Source: Novosphingobium hassiacum (lineage in GTDB: Bacteria; Pseudomonadota; Alphaproteobacteria; Sphingomonadales; Sphingomonadaceae). From it: a DNA stretch of 64,000 nt. A program made the position numbers and the translations under genes. Under the pieces are notes generated by a model. That model worked only from the letters and a program-made list of their open reading frames with translations. It had not been told where the DNA came from and did no database searches. The first letter of the stretch is position 1. Every line of letters begins with the position of its first letter. This document shows positions 17,468 through 26,586 of this stretch, one piece after another. The stretch spans positions 572,203 to 636,202 of the forward strand of contig NZ_JACICY010000001.1 of the NCBI RefSeq assembly GCF_014196055.1, given 5' to 3'.

Positions 17468-18255
17468 CCGCTGCGCAATCCCTCGTCGCCGATCTTGCCA
17501 CGGCTATCGCCACGGGCTCGGTTGAGATTGTCGATCTTACCAACGTGCTTTCGCCCGATTTTCCGGTGATCGTTCTCCCGTCCGAGTTCGGCCAGTGTGA
17601 ACCGTTCCGCATGGAGACCGTCTCTCGCTACGACGGCAGTGGTCCGGCGTGGTACTGGAACAACATTTCGATGAACGAACATACCGGTACGCATTTCGAT
17701 GCTCCGGCACACTGGATCACTGGCAAGGACGTGCCCAACGGCACTGTCGATGCAGTATTGCCGCGCGACTTCGTTCATCCGGTTGTGGTGATCGACATCG
17801 CGGCCGAAGCGGCACAGGATGAGGACTTCATCGTGACGCGCCCATTCCTGGAAGCATGGGAACGCGCAAATGGACCGATCCCACCGCGCCACTGGATATT
17901 CCTGCGCAGCGACTGGTCAAAGCGGGTGGGCACGCTGTCCTATCTGAACTTGCGCGATGATGGCGCGCATTCTCCTGGCCCCGATGCCGATGCCATGCGC
18001 TTTTTGGTGCACGATCGGGATTGCGTAGGGTTGGGCGTTGAAACGGTCGGCACCGATGCAGGCATGTGCTCGCACTTCGACGAGCCGTTTCCGGCCCACT
18101 CGATCCTCCACGGCAATGGCCGATTTGGTCTGCAGTGCCTGACCAATCTGGATCGCCTGCCCACCTTCGGGGCTGTGATCGTTGCAATGCCGCTCAAGAT
18201 CAAGGGCGGATCCGGCAGCCCGCTGCGGGTGGCAGCAATGATCCCGCGCAGTTGA
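17464..18255 (+). CDS. Cyclase-family metal hydrolase (kynurenine formamidase/isatin hydrolase-like)
   Basis: 263-residue member of the cyclase family (PF04199), which includes kynurenine formamidase and isatin hydrolase; these hydrolyse amide or lactam bonds with a divalent metal. The signature HTGTHFDAPAHW near residue 73 supplies the metal ligands, and a later His in CSHFDEPFPAH and SILH is also typical. It begins with GTG overlapping the previous stop (GTGA). With IorAB and a nitrilase nearby, an indole- or anthranilate-type intermediate is conceivable, but the substrate cannot be fixed from sequence. Confidence 0.85.
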   Translation: MTAAQSLVADLATAIATGSVEIVDLTNVLSPDFPVIVLPSEFGQCEPFRMETVSRYDGSGPAWYWNNISMNEHTGTHFDAPAHWITGKDVPNGTVDAVLPRDFVHPVVVIDIAAEAAQDEDFIVTRPFLEAWERANGPIPPRHWIFLRSDWSKRVGTLSYLNLRDDGAHSPGPDADAMRFLVHDRDCVGLGVETVGTDAGMCSHFDEPFPAHSILHGNGRFGLQCLTNLDRLPTFGAVIVAMPLKIKGGSGSPLRVAAMIPRS

Positions 18256-18374
18256 TGGATGTCTGGCCGGATTTACAATCCAATCCGGTAGAAGCGCTAT
18301 ACCTTTCGCTGCCTGGAACCGGCATTTTGTCCAGCACCCGGCGTTCCGCATAGACCCTCAGCAATCGAGTCTCG

Positions 18375-19853
18375 ATGTCCAGCACTGATTCAAGCGTCCA
18401 GGGCCCTGAAGCGAACCGGCAGGGCGGGCTCCTTCCCGGCATGCTGGGAACGGGCGACATCATTTTCATGATCCTGGCCTGCGCGGCGCCGATGGGCGTG
18501 CTGGCCGGCATCATTCCGCTGGCCTTTGCCTTCGGCAATGGCGCTGGAATGCCCGGCACGCAGCTGATGATCAGCGCTGTCATGGTGCTGTTTGCCGTGG
18601 GATACGTGCGCATGATCCCGCACGTACGCAATGCCGGTGCGTTCTATGCCTACATCGCGGTGAGCCTGAACAAGGAAGCGGGCATTGCCGCGGCCTATAC
18701 CGCAGTCGTTGCCTATATCTGCGCGGCAGCTTCGGTGCTTGGTGCGATGGCATTTTTTGCGTCGGACCTTTCAAAGACTGCCTTGGGGATTGAAACGCCG
18801 TGGGTGCTCTGGGCTGCGCTTGGCGTGGCGGTCATTTCCTGGCTCGGCTATCGCAAGATCACGATGGCGGCCAAGGTTCTGGCCGTTGCCCTCCTGCTGG
18901 AAGTGGGGCTGATCGTCGTGATCGACGTCATGATCCTTTATGACGCGGGCTGGGCCGGTCTCGATTTCAGCAGCTTCACCCCGGGCAAGGTCTTTGCACC
19001 CGGCCTCGGCATTGCGGTGATCTATGCGATCAACGGCTGCATCGGGTTTGAGGCGACCGCGATCTATCAGGAAGAAGCGGTTGACCGCGCTCGCACGATC
19101 CCGCGTGCTACCTATGGTGCCGTGCTGGTGCTGGGCACGTTCTACGTGCTTTCCGCTTGGTGTCTCGTCCTTGCTGAAACGCCCGAGCGCATACAGCAAG
19201 TTGCCGCAGCAGACCCCGGTCGGCTCGTGACGGGCATTGCCTTCCGATACCTTGGCGAATTCGGTCGTGAGGCCTTGAACCTCCTGACCGTGACCAGTCT
19301 GTTTGCGGCCGCGCTGGGCTTCTTCAACAACATCGCCCGCTATTTCTTTGCCCTTTCGCGGGACGGATTGATCCCGGCGGCACTGGGCCGGGTCCACCCC
19401 GTCCATGGTTCGCCATATAACGCTTGCCGACTGCTCACGGTGATCTTGTTTACGATCATGGCCCTGTTCGCGATTGCCGGGTTGGACCCATTGCTCAACC
19501 TTTCGACCAGCCTTTCGTCGATGGGCGCAGTCGGTCTTGAAATCCTGCTCACCGTCACATCGCTTGCGATCCCTGTCTTCTTTGCGCGGCGCGGAGAATA
19601 TTCGTTGGGCAAGACGCTGGCCCCGCTGCTGAGCGGCGTGATCATCGGAATCGCAACGGTCCTGTCGCTGGCCAACTATCAGGCGCTTACCGGGACTACG
19701 TTGATCATCGTGAACGCCCTGCCGCTCCTGTTTCTTGTCACGGCTTTTGCAGGGATTGCGCATGGGGCTTATCTGCGCCGCAAGGCGCCTGCCACATATG
19801 CCCGCGTGGGAACGACGCAAGTCGAAGGCGACGTGGCCACGGTCCCGGCCTGA
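18375..19853 (+). CDS. APC family amino acid/amine permease
   Basis: 492-residue integral membrane protein with about 12 predicted transmembrane helices and the APC-superfamily features: GDIIFMILACAAPMGVLAG in helix 1, YAINGCIGFEATAIYQEEAVDRARTIPRA at helix 6 and the following loop, and ALSRDGLIPAALGRVHP. It should import an amino acid or amine across the inner membrane. It sits 119 bp after the cyclase gene and 35 bp before the aldehyde dehydrogenase on the same strand, suggesting that the substrate of this cluster is an amino acid or amine derivative. No strong ribosome site precedes the ATG at 18375. Confidence 0.87.
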   Translation: MSSTDSSVQGPEANRQGGLLPGMLGTGDIIFMILACAAPMGVLAGIIPLAFAFGNGAGMPGTQLMISAVMVLFAVGYVRMIPHVRNAGAFYAYIAVSLNKEAGIAAAYTAVVAYICAAASVLGAMAFFASDLSKTALGIETPWVLWAALGVAVISWLGYRKITMAAKVLAVALLLEVGLIVVIDVMILYDAGWAGLDFSSFTPGKVFAPGLGIAVIYAINGCIGFEATAIYQEEAVDRARTIPRATYGAVLVLGTFYVLSAWCLVLAETPERIQQVAAADPGRLVTGIAFRYLGEFGREALNLLTVTSLFAAALGFFNNIARYFFALSRDGLIPAALGRVHPVHGSPYNACRLLTVILFTIMALFAIAGLDPLLNLSTSLSSMGAVGLEILLTVTSLAIPVFFARRGEYSLGKTLAPLLSGVIIGIATVLSLANYQALTGTTLIIVNALPLLFLVTAFAGIAHGAYLRRKAPATYARVGTTQVEGDVATVPA

Positions 19854-19888
19854 ACCCCGCCAAACTTTACACAACTCGGAGTCCGACA

Positions 19889-21397
19889 ATGGCCACTGCA
19901 CTTCAGCCACCCGTCCAGACCCTTCCCAGCGGGCTTATTCTGCTTGACGGCCGTCTGGTCGAACCCGTCCGTCCTGATCGCATGATCACGTCGATCGATC
20001 CGGCAACCGGCAAGCCGATCATGCAGTTTCACGCCTGCGATGCCGAAGACGTCGATCGTGCCGTGCAATCTGCGCAGCGGTGCTTTGAAAGCGATGCCTG
20101 GCAGAACATGCGCCCGCTCGATCGTGGCCGCCTGCTCGAACGGCTTGCCCTTCTGGTCGAACGCGATCGTGAACAGCTTGCCGCGCTGGAATCCTTGGAC
20201 AGCGGAAAGCTGCTCGCCGTCACCGACGCCATCGACCTGCAATTCACCATCGACGGTCTGCGTTACTTTGGCGGTTGGGCATCGAAGATTACGGGCGAGT
20301 ATGTGACGCATTCTCCGCTCGTACCGGAGCCTGCCATCTATCGCGCCTTTACCCAGCGCCGTCCGGTGGGTGTCGTAGCCGGGATCACGCCATGGAATTT
20401 CCCGATTGGGCAGGCGATTCAGAAGATTGCACCCGCGATTGCCTTTGGCTGCACCGTCGTGCTCAAGCCGTCCGAAGAAACGTCGCTCACCACGCTCCGG
20501 TTGGGTGAACTGATCATCGAAGCAGGTTTCCCGGCAGGCGCGGTCAACATCGTGACCGGTTACGGCGCGGAAGCCGGTGCGGCTTTGGTCGACCATCCGC
20601 TGGTGCGCAAGATCGCCTTTACCGGATCAACCGGCACCGGCCAGCGGATCATGGAAGCGGCGGCGCGCTCGATGAAGCGGGTGACCCTGGAACTGGGTGG
20701 AAAGTCCCCATCGATTGTCTTGCCCGATGCCGATCTTGATCGTGCCATCCCTGGCGTTGCCGGTGCCATCTTCGCCAATTCCGGGCAGATTTGCACTGCG
20801 GGATCGCGGCTGCTGGTCCATTCCTCGATCTATGACCGTGTGATGGAAGGCGTCTGCAAGATCGCGTCAGACATAAAGATCGGATCGCCTTTCGATGCGA
20901 CCACGCAGATGGGGCCGCTCATTTCTGCTCGCCAGCGTGACCGCGTGGCAGGCCTTGTGGCCAAGGGTCTGGAAGAAGGCGCTACGGCCCTTGCCGGCGC
21001 GCAGACTCCCGACGGCGAAGGCTGGTACTACCGCCCTACCGTTCTGGGTGGCGTCGAGCGCGACATGACCGTCATGCGCGAGGAGATTTTTGGGCCGGTG
21101 GTCTGCGCCATCCGCTATGACGATGTTGCCGACGCAATCCGCATTGCCAACGACACGCCGTTTGGCCTTGCCGCAAGCATCTGGACCCGCGATCTGGATC
21201 GCGCGCACATTCTGGCAGACCGCATTGATGCCGGCACTGTCTGGCTCAACACGCACAACGTGCTGGATCTGGCGATGCCGTTTGGTGGCAACAAGCTTTC
21301 GGGCGTCGGTCGCGAGTTCGGCAGCGAAGCGTTGCAGGCTTTCACCGAACCTAAGGCGGTTTGCATCCGGCTCGATCTGGGCGCTGCGGATCTTTAA
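19889..21397 (+). CDS. NAD(P)-dependent aldehyde dehydrogenase (aryl/betaine aldehyde type)
   Basis: 502-residue aldehyde dehydrogenase. Catalytic Glu lies in LELGGKSPSIVLPDADLD and Cys in NSGQICTAGSRLLVH; the FGGNKLSGVGREFG and EIFGPV motifs are complete. The sequence type resembles betaine-aldehyde and phenylacetaldehyde dehydrogenases. CGGAG lies upstream of ATG 19889. As the last gene of the ligase-to-permease run it is well placed to oxidise an aldehyde released by the thiolase-fold aldolase. A GC-rich hairpin follows at 21405-21425. Confidence 0.93.
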   Translation: MATALQPPVQTLPSGLILLDGRLVEPVRPDRMITSIDPATGKPIMQFHACDAEDVDRAVQSAQRCFESDAWQNMRPLDRGRLLERLALLVERDREQLAALESLDSGKLLAVTDAIDLQFTIDGLRYFGGWASKITGEYVTHSPLVPEPAIYRAFTQRRPVGVVAGITPWNFPIGQAIQKIAPAIAFGCTVVLKPSEETSLTTLRLGELIIEAGFPAGAVNIVTGYGAEAGAALVDHPLVRKIAFTGSTGTGQRIMEAAARSMKRVTLELGGKSPSIVLPDADLDRAIPGVAGAIFANSGQICTAGSRLLVHSSIYDRVMEGVCKIASDIKIGSPFDATTQMGPLISARQRDRVAGLVAKGLEEGATALAGAQTPDGEGWYYRPTVLGGVERDMTVMREEIFGPVVCAIRYDDVADAIRIANDTPFGLAASIWTRDLDRAHILADRIDAGTVWLNTHNVLDLAMPFGGNKLSGVGREFGSEALQAFTEPKAVCIRLDLGAADL

Positions 21398-21404
21398 CTG
21401 GCGA

Positions 21405-21425
21405 GGCCGGGGTACTGCCCCGGCC
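21405..21425. terminator. GC-rich hairpin between convergent genes
   Basis: GGCCGGGG-TACTG-CCCCGGCC forms a perfect 8-bp stem with a 5-base loop, 8 bases after the aldehyde dehydrogenase stop and 27 bases before the end of the convergent EamA gene. There is no U-tract, so termination strength is uncertain. Confidence 0.5.
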
Positions 21426-21451
21426 CGGCTGCCGTCCGTTAGATTTCCGGG

Positions 21452-22348
21452 TCAGCCTGCTTTGGAACCGAGCGGACGCGCAGCGTAGCGTTCGGCCAGC
21501 ATGACGCCGCCGATGACCAGCACCACGCCGGGCAGCATGGCCAATGTAACCCGCTCGCCCAGGAACAATACCGCAAACACGGCAGCGACGACCGGCAGGC
21601 CGTTGAAGAAATTGGCGGCGCGCGCTGGGCCGATGCGCACAATCCCGGCCATCCACAGCAGCGGAGCGGCAATCGAGGCCAGGACCGCAGCGTAGAGCAC
21701 GATCGCGACGTTACCCGCGTTGATGCCCACGCGAGGAGTCAGCGCAAATGGCACGCTAAGCACAGCCGAGGCAAAGGCCGCCTGCAGGAACAGGTTGGTC
21801 ACTTGCGGCAGGTCATTACGCCACTTACGCACCAGAGTGCTATAGAGCGCGAAACACGCCGTTGCCGCCAGCATGATTGCATCGCCCGGATTCACCCCAC
21901 GCGCCAACAGCCGCGCCGGGCTGCCGCCGGTAACGACAATCGCAACGCCGAGCAGAGACAGCAGCGCGCCTGCCCAGACCACTGCTGAAAAGCGCTGCCG
22001 GAACAATGCCATAGCAAGGCCGAGCGCCATGATCGGCATCAGCGACTGGATAACGCCCATGTTTATCGCGCTGGTATGGCTTGCTGCCAGATACATCAGT
22101 GTGGGAAACAGCGCGCTGCCGAGCAGCCCGAGAATGGCCTGCTTGCCCAGATTGCGGCGTACGTCACCCCACTGCGTGCGCAACGGATTGATCGCGAACG
22201 GCAGCAACAGCGCCGCTGCAATCAGCCAGCGCCAGAAGGCGATCTCGGCCGCGCCGATTACGCCGGCAGAGGCTTTGGTGACAACGGCATTGCCACCCCA
22301 CAGCAGAACAGCCGCAATGGGAAAGGCGTTTGCCCAGTACCTGCCCAT
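21452..22348 (-). CDS. EamA/DMT family transporter
   Basis: 298-residue protein with about ten transmembrane helices and two EamA repeats (AIPIAAVLLWGGNAVVTKASAGVI-like start, second repeat beginning near GDAIMLAATACFALYSTLVRKW). DMT proteins usually export amino acids or metabolites. The ATG at 22348 shares a base with the oxidase stop (TGATG), so it is translated from the same message as the FAD oxidase, RidA and OCD-like genes. Export of a by-product or import of the amine are both possible. Confidence 0.88.
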   Translation of the reverse strand: MGRYWANAFPIAAVLLWGGNAVVTKASAGVIGAAEIAFWRWLIAAALLLPFAINPLRTQWGDVRRNLGKQAILGLLGSALFPTLMYLAASHTSAINMGVIQSLMPIMALGLAMALFRQRFSAVVWAGALLSLLGVAIVVTGGSPARLLARGVNPGDAIMLAATACFALYSTLVRKWRNDLPQVTNLFLQAAFASAVLSVPFALTPRVGINAGNVAIVLYAAVLASIAAPLLWMAGIVRIGPARAANFFNGLPVVAAVFAVLFLGERVTLAMLPGVVLVIGGVMLAERYAARPLGSKAG

Positions 22349-23646
22349 CAAGCGTAAAAACGTTCAAGCCGATAGGGTGCAGGATCCACCAAAGGCTTGT
22401 TGCCCATCACCAGATCCGCCACCAAGTGCCCGGCGGCGGGGCCGGTGCCGAACCCGTGACCGGAAAAGCCCGTCGCCAATGTGAGGTTGGGCAAGCGCTT
22501 CACGTCGCCGATCACGGGAAGGGAGTCCGGCGTGACATCGATCATGCCGCCCCATTCCTGTGCGATCCTGGCCTTGGCGAAGACTGGCCAGGCCTCGATC
22601 AGGTTGCGCATGGCTTCTTCATTAAGCGCGTGGTTCACCGCAGGCGACATGGTGCGCACTTTCTCGAACGGTGAAGTCCCATCCGCCTTCCAGCGACGTG
22701 GCAGGCCCAGATCAGCAAAGAACTCCTTGCCGAACGAGACGCGAAGATTCTTCCATTCGGCCTTGAGAACGGGAAGATAATTCATCCCGATCAGCAGATG
22801 GTCGAGCGTCAGCGGCGCAAACAACGCGCCGCGCTGCGTGATGGTGTACCCGCCGTCGAGCCGCTTGCGGAACGAGAAGTTCGATGCGCCAACCGCACAA
22901 TCGGCGGGGCCTTCGAACGGCGCAGTCCGCAAAACCGCCGCGACGAGCGGCAGCGTCAGCAGTTCGACGCCATGATTGGCGAGGAAGCGGCGCGACCAGA
23001 CGCCACCGGCCAGCACGACATGCTCGCAGGCGATTTCACCGTGTTCGGTAACGACGCCGGTCACTTTGCCGCCGGTTTTCACCAGCGTGCGCACCGCGCA
23101 ATTCTCGACAATGATGGCGCCCTTGGCCATGGCGGCGCGTGCAATGGCGCTCGACGCCAGTTGCGGTTCGGCACGCCCATCGGACGGCGTAGTGATTCCG
23201 CCGACCCAATCCACCGCGCCACCCGGCACCATGGTCTGGATGTCCCGACGCGACAGCATGCGGGAATCGAGCCCGACGCCCTTTACCGTATTCAGCCAGC
23301 CTTCGTACTTGGCCAGTTCTTCTGGCGTGCGCGAGACATAGGTAATGCCGGCCTTGCGGAAACCGCAATCACTGCCGACGCGTTCGGGCATCTCGCTCCA
23401 CATCCGCTCGGCCTCGATCGCCATCGGCAGATCGGGGATAGAACGCATGACCTTGCGCACCCAGCCAAGATTGCGCGAGGACTGTTCCGCAGCGATCCGG
23501 CCCTTTTCCAGCACGACCACCGGCACGCCGCGTTCGGCAAGCGTCAACGCGGTGGACAGGCCAACGATGCCACCGCCGATGACCACAACCGTGGTGCGCG
23601 GGGGCATGACCGCCGAGGTCTGGACCGGATCTATCTGGGGCCCCAT
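22348..23646 (-). CDS. FAD-dependent oxidoreductase of the DAO (D-amino acid/glycine oxidase) family
   Basis: 432-residue flavoprotein: the dinucleotide-binding motif VVVIGGGIVGLSTALTLAERG starts near residue 20, followed by the second acidic strand VVVLEKGRI and, near the C-terminus, the FAD-contacting TGFSGHGFGTGPAAGHLVADL. DAO-fold enzymes oxidise amines or amino acids to imines. A RidA protein is encoded 2 bp upstream, which fits release of a reactive imine that needs hydrolysis to the keto acid. The keto acid could feed IorAB. Substrate not known. Confidence 0.88.
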   Translation of the reverse strand: MGPQIDPVQTSAVMPPRTTVVVIGGGIVGLSTALTLAERGVPVVVLEKGRIAAEQSSRNLGWVRKVMRSIPDLPMAIEAERMWSEMPERVGSDCGFRKAGITYVSRTPEELAKYEGWLNTVKGVGLDSRMLSRRDIQTMVPGGAVDWVGGITTPSDGRAEPQLASSAIARAAMAKGAIIVENCAVRTLVKTGGKVTGVVTEHGEIACEHVVLAGGVWSRRFLANHGVELLTLPLVAAVLRTAPFEGPADCAVGASNFSFRKRLDGGYTITQRGALFAPLTLDHLLIGMNYLPVLKAEWKNLRVSFGKEFFADLGLPRRWKADGTSPFEKVRTMSPAVNHALNEEAMRNLIEAWPVFAKARIAQEWGGMIDVTPDSLPVIGDVKRLPNLTLATGFSGHGFGTGPAAGHLVADLVMGNKPLVDPAPYRLERFYA

Positions 23647-23648
23647 GG

Positions 23649-24071
23649 TTACAGCGTGATCTGCAATTCGCGCACGTTGCCCTTCGACGCGCCGCGATAA
23701 GCCACGACATCGATTTCAACCTTGTATTCGGCCGATCCCAGCGGAGGGCAGGTCATCGTCAGCGTCGGATTGATCCCGCGCATCCGCTCGCCATAGGCGG
23801 TCATCACGTCATTGATATCGTCGGGGAACTGCACGAAAACACGGGCCGAGACGACATCCTCGAGCACGGCATCGACCGATGCGAGTGCGGCAGAGATGTT
23901 GTCGAGCACCTGATTGGTCTGCTCGGCAAGATCCGTCGGGATTTCCTTGGTGCGCGGATTGCGGCCCGCCGTATTCGAGACGAAGATGAGGTTATCAACG
24001 GCAACGAGGCGCGAATAGCTGCCGTGTTCCTCGAACTTGTTGCCGGTCTTGACCTTGATCACATTAACCAT
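23649..24071 (-). CDS. RidA family imine/enamine deaminase
   Basis: 140-residue RidA/YjgF-type protein; the family hydrolyses reactive enamine or imine products to carbonyl compounds. Characteristic parts are FVSNTAGRNPRTKEIP, EQTNQVLDNISAALASVDAVLEDVVSARVFV, and the C-terminal PPLGSAEYKVEIDVVAY. The Arg normally needed in the active site lies in the VSARVFVQ strand. ATG at 24071 is preferred to 24083 because a GGA site lies 7 bases ahead. Between the FAD oxidase (2 bp downstream) and the OCD-like gene, it probably cleans up an imine from one of them. Confidence 0.88.
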   Translation of the reverse strand: MVNVIKVKTGNKFEEHGSYSRLVAVDNLIFVSNTAGRNPRTKEIPTDLAEQTNQVLDNISAALASVDAVLEDVVSARVFVQFPDDINDVMTAYGERMRGINPTLTMTCPPLGSAEYKVEIDVVAYRGASKGNVRELQITL

Positions 24072-24107
24072 TGATCGTTCCATTCAAAAGGGGTTTGCAG
24101 GCGCGCG

Positions 24108-25355
24108 TCACTTGAGCGCGGGCTCATTCCACAGGTTAAGGCGGGTGCCGATGCCTTCGGCCAGAGCGCGGCGATAGACATGGGTGCCCCATGCCACGTC
24201 CTCGACCGCCATTCCGCCGACCGACAGCATGATGATTTCGTCGTCATTGCGCCGCCCCGGCGCATCGCCCGATACGATCCGGCCGAGATCCTCAAGGCTG
24301 TCACGCGGGATGCGCCCTTCTGCGGCCAGATCGAACCAGCGCACGCCAACGGCAGGGATGAACCGGTGGACGGGAGCGGGCATTTCCTCTTCGTAGGCTT
24401 CATAGATGCCCGTGAAATCCAGCACCTTGCGGATTTCAGGCGCTTCCATGGCTTCGTCGATGTTGCAGGGTGCCGGCATGGACAGGAACGTGCCAGGACG
24501 CACCCATTCGCGCCGTACCAGTGGGTAGATCGACGGATCGCCCGTGGCGACCGAAGCGCAGAATGTGGCGATGTCTGAATCGCGCACGGCCTCTTCGTCA
24601 GTTTCAACAACGCGTACGGTGGTGATCTGCGGGCACTTGTCTGCCATCCACGCACAGAAGGCTTCCAGATTGGCCTGCCCCCGGCCCTTGATTTTCACGG
24701 TATCGATGTTCGGACACGTGGCCATGAAGGCTTCAAGCGAGGTGCGTGCCATCACGCCCGGACCTACGATCCCGACCACGCGCGAATCCTTGCGCGCCAG
24801 ATGCCTCGCGCCAACCCCGGGCACTGCGCCGGTCCGATAGGCCGAAAGCAGATTGGCCGACATATAGGCCAGAGGTGCGCCGGTATCGGCGTCGTTTAAC
24901 ACGAAGGTCAGGATCGAGCGCGGCAGACCCTTGTCGCGGTTTGCGATGTTCGATCCGTACCATTTCATGCCTGCCGTGCGGAAATTGCCGCCAAGGTAGG
25001 CCGGCATCGCCATAAAGCGACGGTCGGTCGTTGGCTTGGGCATGTTGGGAAAGGGCGAATCTTCAGGGAAAATGATGATCGCGCCGTGCTGATTGTTGTT
25101 ACCGCCGGCCATGCGATAATCGCCGCGATGGAGCAGCGCGAACATTTCTTCCATGGCATCGACGCACGCGGGCATATCGGTCACCCCGGCGCGGATCATG
25201 TCGGGTTCGGAAAGATAAATGAAGTTGATCGCCGGGAGGGCTGCGCTGGCTGCTTGCGTGCTGATCATGTCGGCCAGCGGCAACCCTTGTGGCGATGAAA
25301 GCTTGACAGTGGCATCCGATCTGGTGACTTCATGACTGGCAGTTCGATCTGACAC
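24108..25355 (-). CDS. Ornithine cyclodeaminase/mu-crystallin family protein
   Basis: About 415 residues. NAD-binding region VVGIVGPGVMARTSLEAFMATCPNIDTVKIKGRG and the upstream KWYGSNIANRDKGLPRSILTFVLND motif place it in the ornithine cyclodeaminase/mu-crystallin family, which make or reduce cyclic or secondary imines. It is larger than classical cyclodeaminases and resembles proteins annotated in databases as tyramine oxidase subunit B, though I cannot verify that function. The GTG start at 25355 has GAGG 5 bases ahead; ATG at 25268 is an alternative. It is first in the four-gene operon and divergent from an AraC regulator. Confidence 0.8.
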   Translation of the reverse strand: MSDRTASHEVTRSDATVKLSSPQGLPLADMISTQAASAALPAINFIYLSEPDMIRAGVTDMPACVDAMEEMFALLHRGDYRMAGGNNNQHGAIIIFPEDSPFPNMPKPTTDRRFMAMPAYLGGNFRTAGMKWYGSNIANRDKGLPRSILTFVLNDADTGAPLAYMSANLLSAYRTGAVPGVGARHLARKDSRVVGIVGPGVMARTSLEAFMATCPNIDTVKIKGRGQANLEAFCAWMADKCPQITTVRVVETDEEAVRDSDIATFCASVATGDPSIYPLVRREWVRPGTFLSMPAPCNIDEAMEAPEIRKVLDFTGIYEAYEEEMPAPVHRFIPAVGVRWFDLAAEGRIPRDSLEDLGRIVSGDAPGRRNDDEIIMLSVGGMAVEDVAWGTHVYRRALAEGIGTRLNLWNEPALK

Positions 25356-25506
25356 TCGCGCCTCGCTTTTCGTTTGCAGGAGGGACTTTCCCGCCGATTT
25401 CAGCCGGATTGCCTACGTGAGCCGGTTTCGGGCCTGGCCCAAAAAGAGTAAATTGCAGGTCGGGATTGCGGCTTTGCATAATCGGCCATGAAGGGAGCGT
25501 GTTGAA

Positions 25507-26583
25507 ATGCCCGATCATGTTGCGCAGCTACCGGGCGAGAGGGCGCCCAAAGGCAATCAGGCGACAATCCGCCTGCTTTTCCTGTCTGCCATGTTCGCGG
25601 CGCTCGAAGATGTCGGCCGGCGCATCGACCCGCTGCTGCGGGAGCACGGGATGTACCGTTCGCAGCAGGAAACACCCTACGAGCGCGTACCCCTGCACCG
25701 TTATGTCGCGCTGCTGGAAAGCGCAGCAGCAAAGTTCGATCGCCCCAATCTGGGCCTTGCAATGGGATCATCGTTCGGTTTGACCGAGCTTGGGCCGTTT
25801 TACGCCCTGCTGCGGGCATCGGGCACATTACGCGGCGCGCTGGACTACCTCGCCCTGTTCCAGTCGCGCCTGCAGAACCACACCCTGTTCGAAAGCACGA
25901 TCGAGCACGATACTACGACCTACACGTATCGCATTCAGGATACGAAAATCTGGCCTCGAGTGCAGGACGCCGAATTCGCGATTTCCGGCTATGTGAATCT
26001 GGCAAAGCAGCTCACTTCCACAAAATGGTGCCCGGTAAGCGTCCATTTTGAGCATTCGATCGTCGGCCGGCACGAGCAGCTCGTTCAGCATTTCCGCTGT
26101 CCCGTCCACGGCAATCAGATCGCCAACGGGCTGGTCCTGAACAATTCCGATCTGGACAAGCCATTTGCCAGCGCAATCCCATCGGAAGATCGCAAGCTGC
26201 GTACCATCCTTGAATGGCACCTGCTGGATCTGATGGGGCCCGAAGCGACACCGAGCGACAGTTTTGTCGACCTTACTCGCGACATCATCACCCGCTGGCT
26301 GGGCCGGACGCATGTCGATTGCGCGTCGGTTGCGGCAGAGCTCAAGTTGTCGGAACGGTCGCTGCGGCGGCGCCTGACCGAGGAAGGCACATCGTTCCGC
26401 GAGCTTTTGCAGGAAGCGCGGCAGGAACGGGCCAAGACCATGCTCTCGAAATCGGGCATCTCGCTGGCCGTTGCCGCTGAACAGCTGGGCTATTCGGATA
26501 CGGCCGCCTTTTCGCGCGCTTTCAAGGAATGGACCGGGGTCTCCCCCGGTCGCTTCCTCAGGCAGGACGATCTGCCCGGGTGA
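25507..26583 (+). CDS. AraC family transcriptional regulator
   Basis: 358 residues: an N-terminal Arabinose_bd-like ligand domain (about 20-205, LAMGSSFGLTELGPFYALLRASGTLRGALDYL) and a C-terminal double helix-turn-helix (about 270-350, VAAELKLSERSLRRRLTEEGTSF, then LGYSDTAAFSRAFKEWTGVSPGRF). Regulators of this OruR/ArgR-like subtype often control amino-acid or amine catabolism. It is divergent from the OCD-RidA-oxidase-EamA operon across 151 bp and is its likely activator. A GGGAG site precedes ATG 25507. Confidence 0.9.
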   Translation: MPDHVAQLPGERAPKGNQATIRLLFLSAMFAALEDVGRRIDPLLREHGMYRSQQETPYERVPLHRYVALLESAAAKFDRPNLGLAMGSSFGLTELGPFYALLRASGTLRGALDYLALFQSRLQNHTLFESTIEHDTTTYTYRIQDTKIWPRVQDAEFAISGYVNLAKQLTSTKWCPVSVHFEHSIVGRHEQLVQHFRCPVHGNQIANGLVLNNSDLDKPFASAIPSEDRKLRTILEWHLLDLMGPEATPSDSFVDLTRDIITRWLGRTHVDCASVAAELKLSERSLRRRLTEEGTSFRELLQEARQERAKTMLSKSGISLAVAAEQLGYSDTAAFSRAFKEWTGVSPGRFLRQDDLPG

Positions 26584-26586
26584 CGA

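Noticed and set aside
22798..23700. Plus-strand open frame of 300 codons
   Set aside because: Antisense to the FAD oxidoreductase, whose Rossmann motif and operon spacing are clear.
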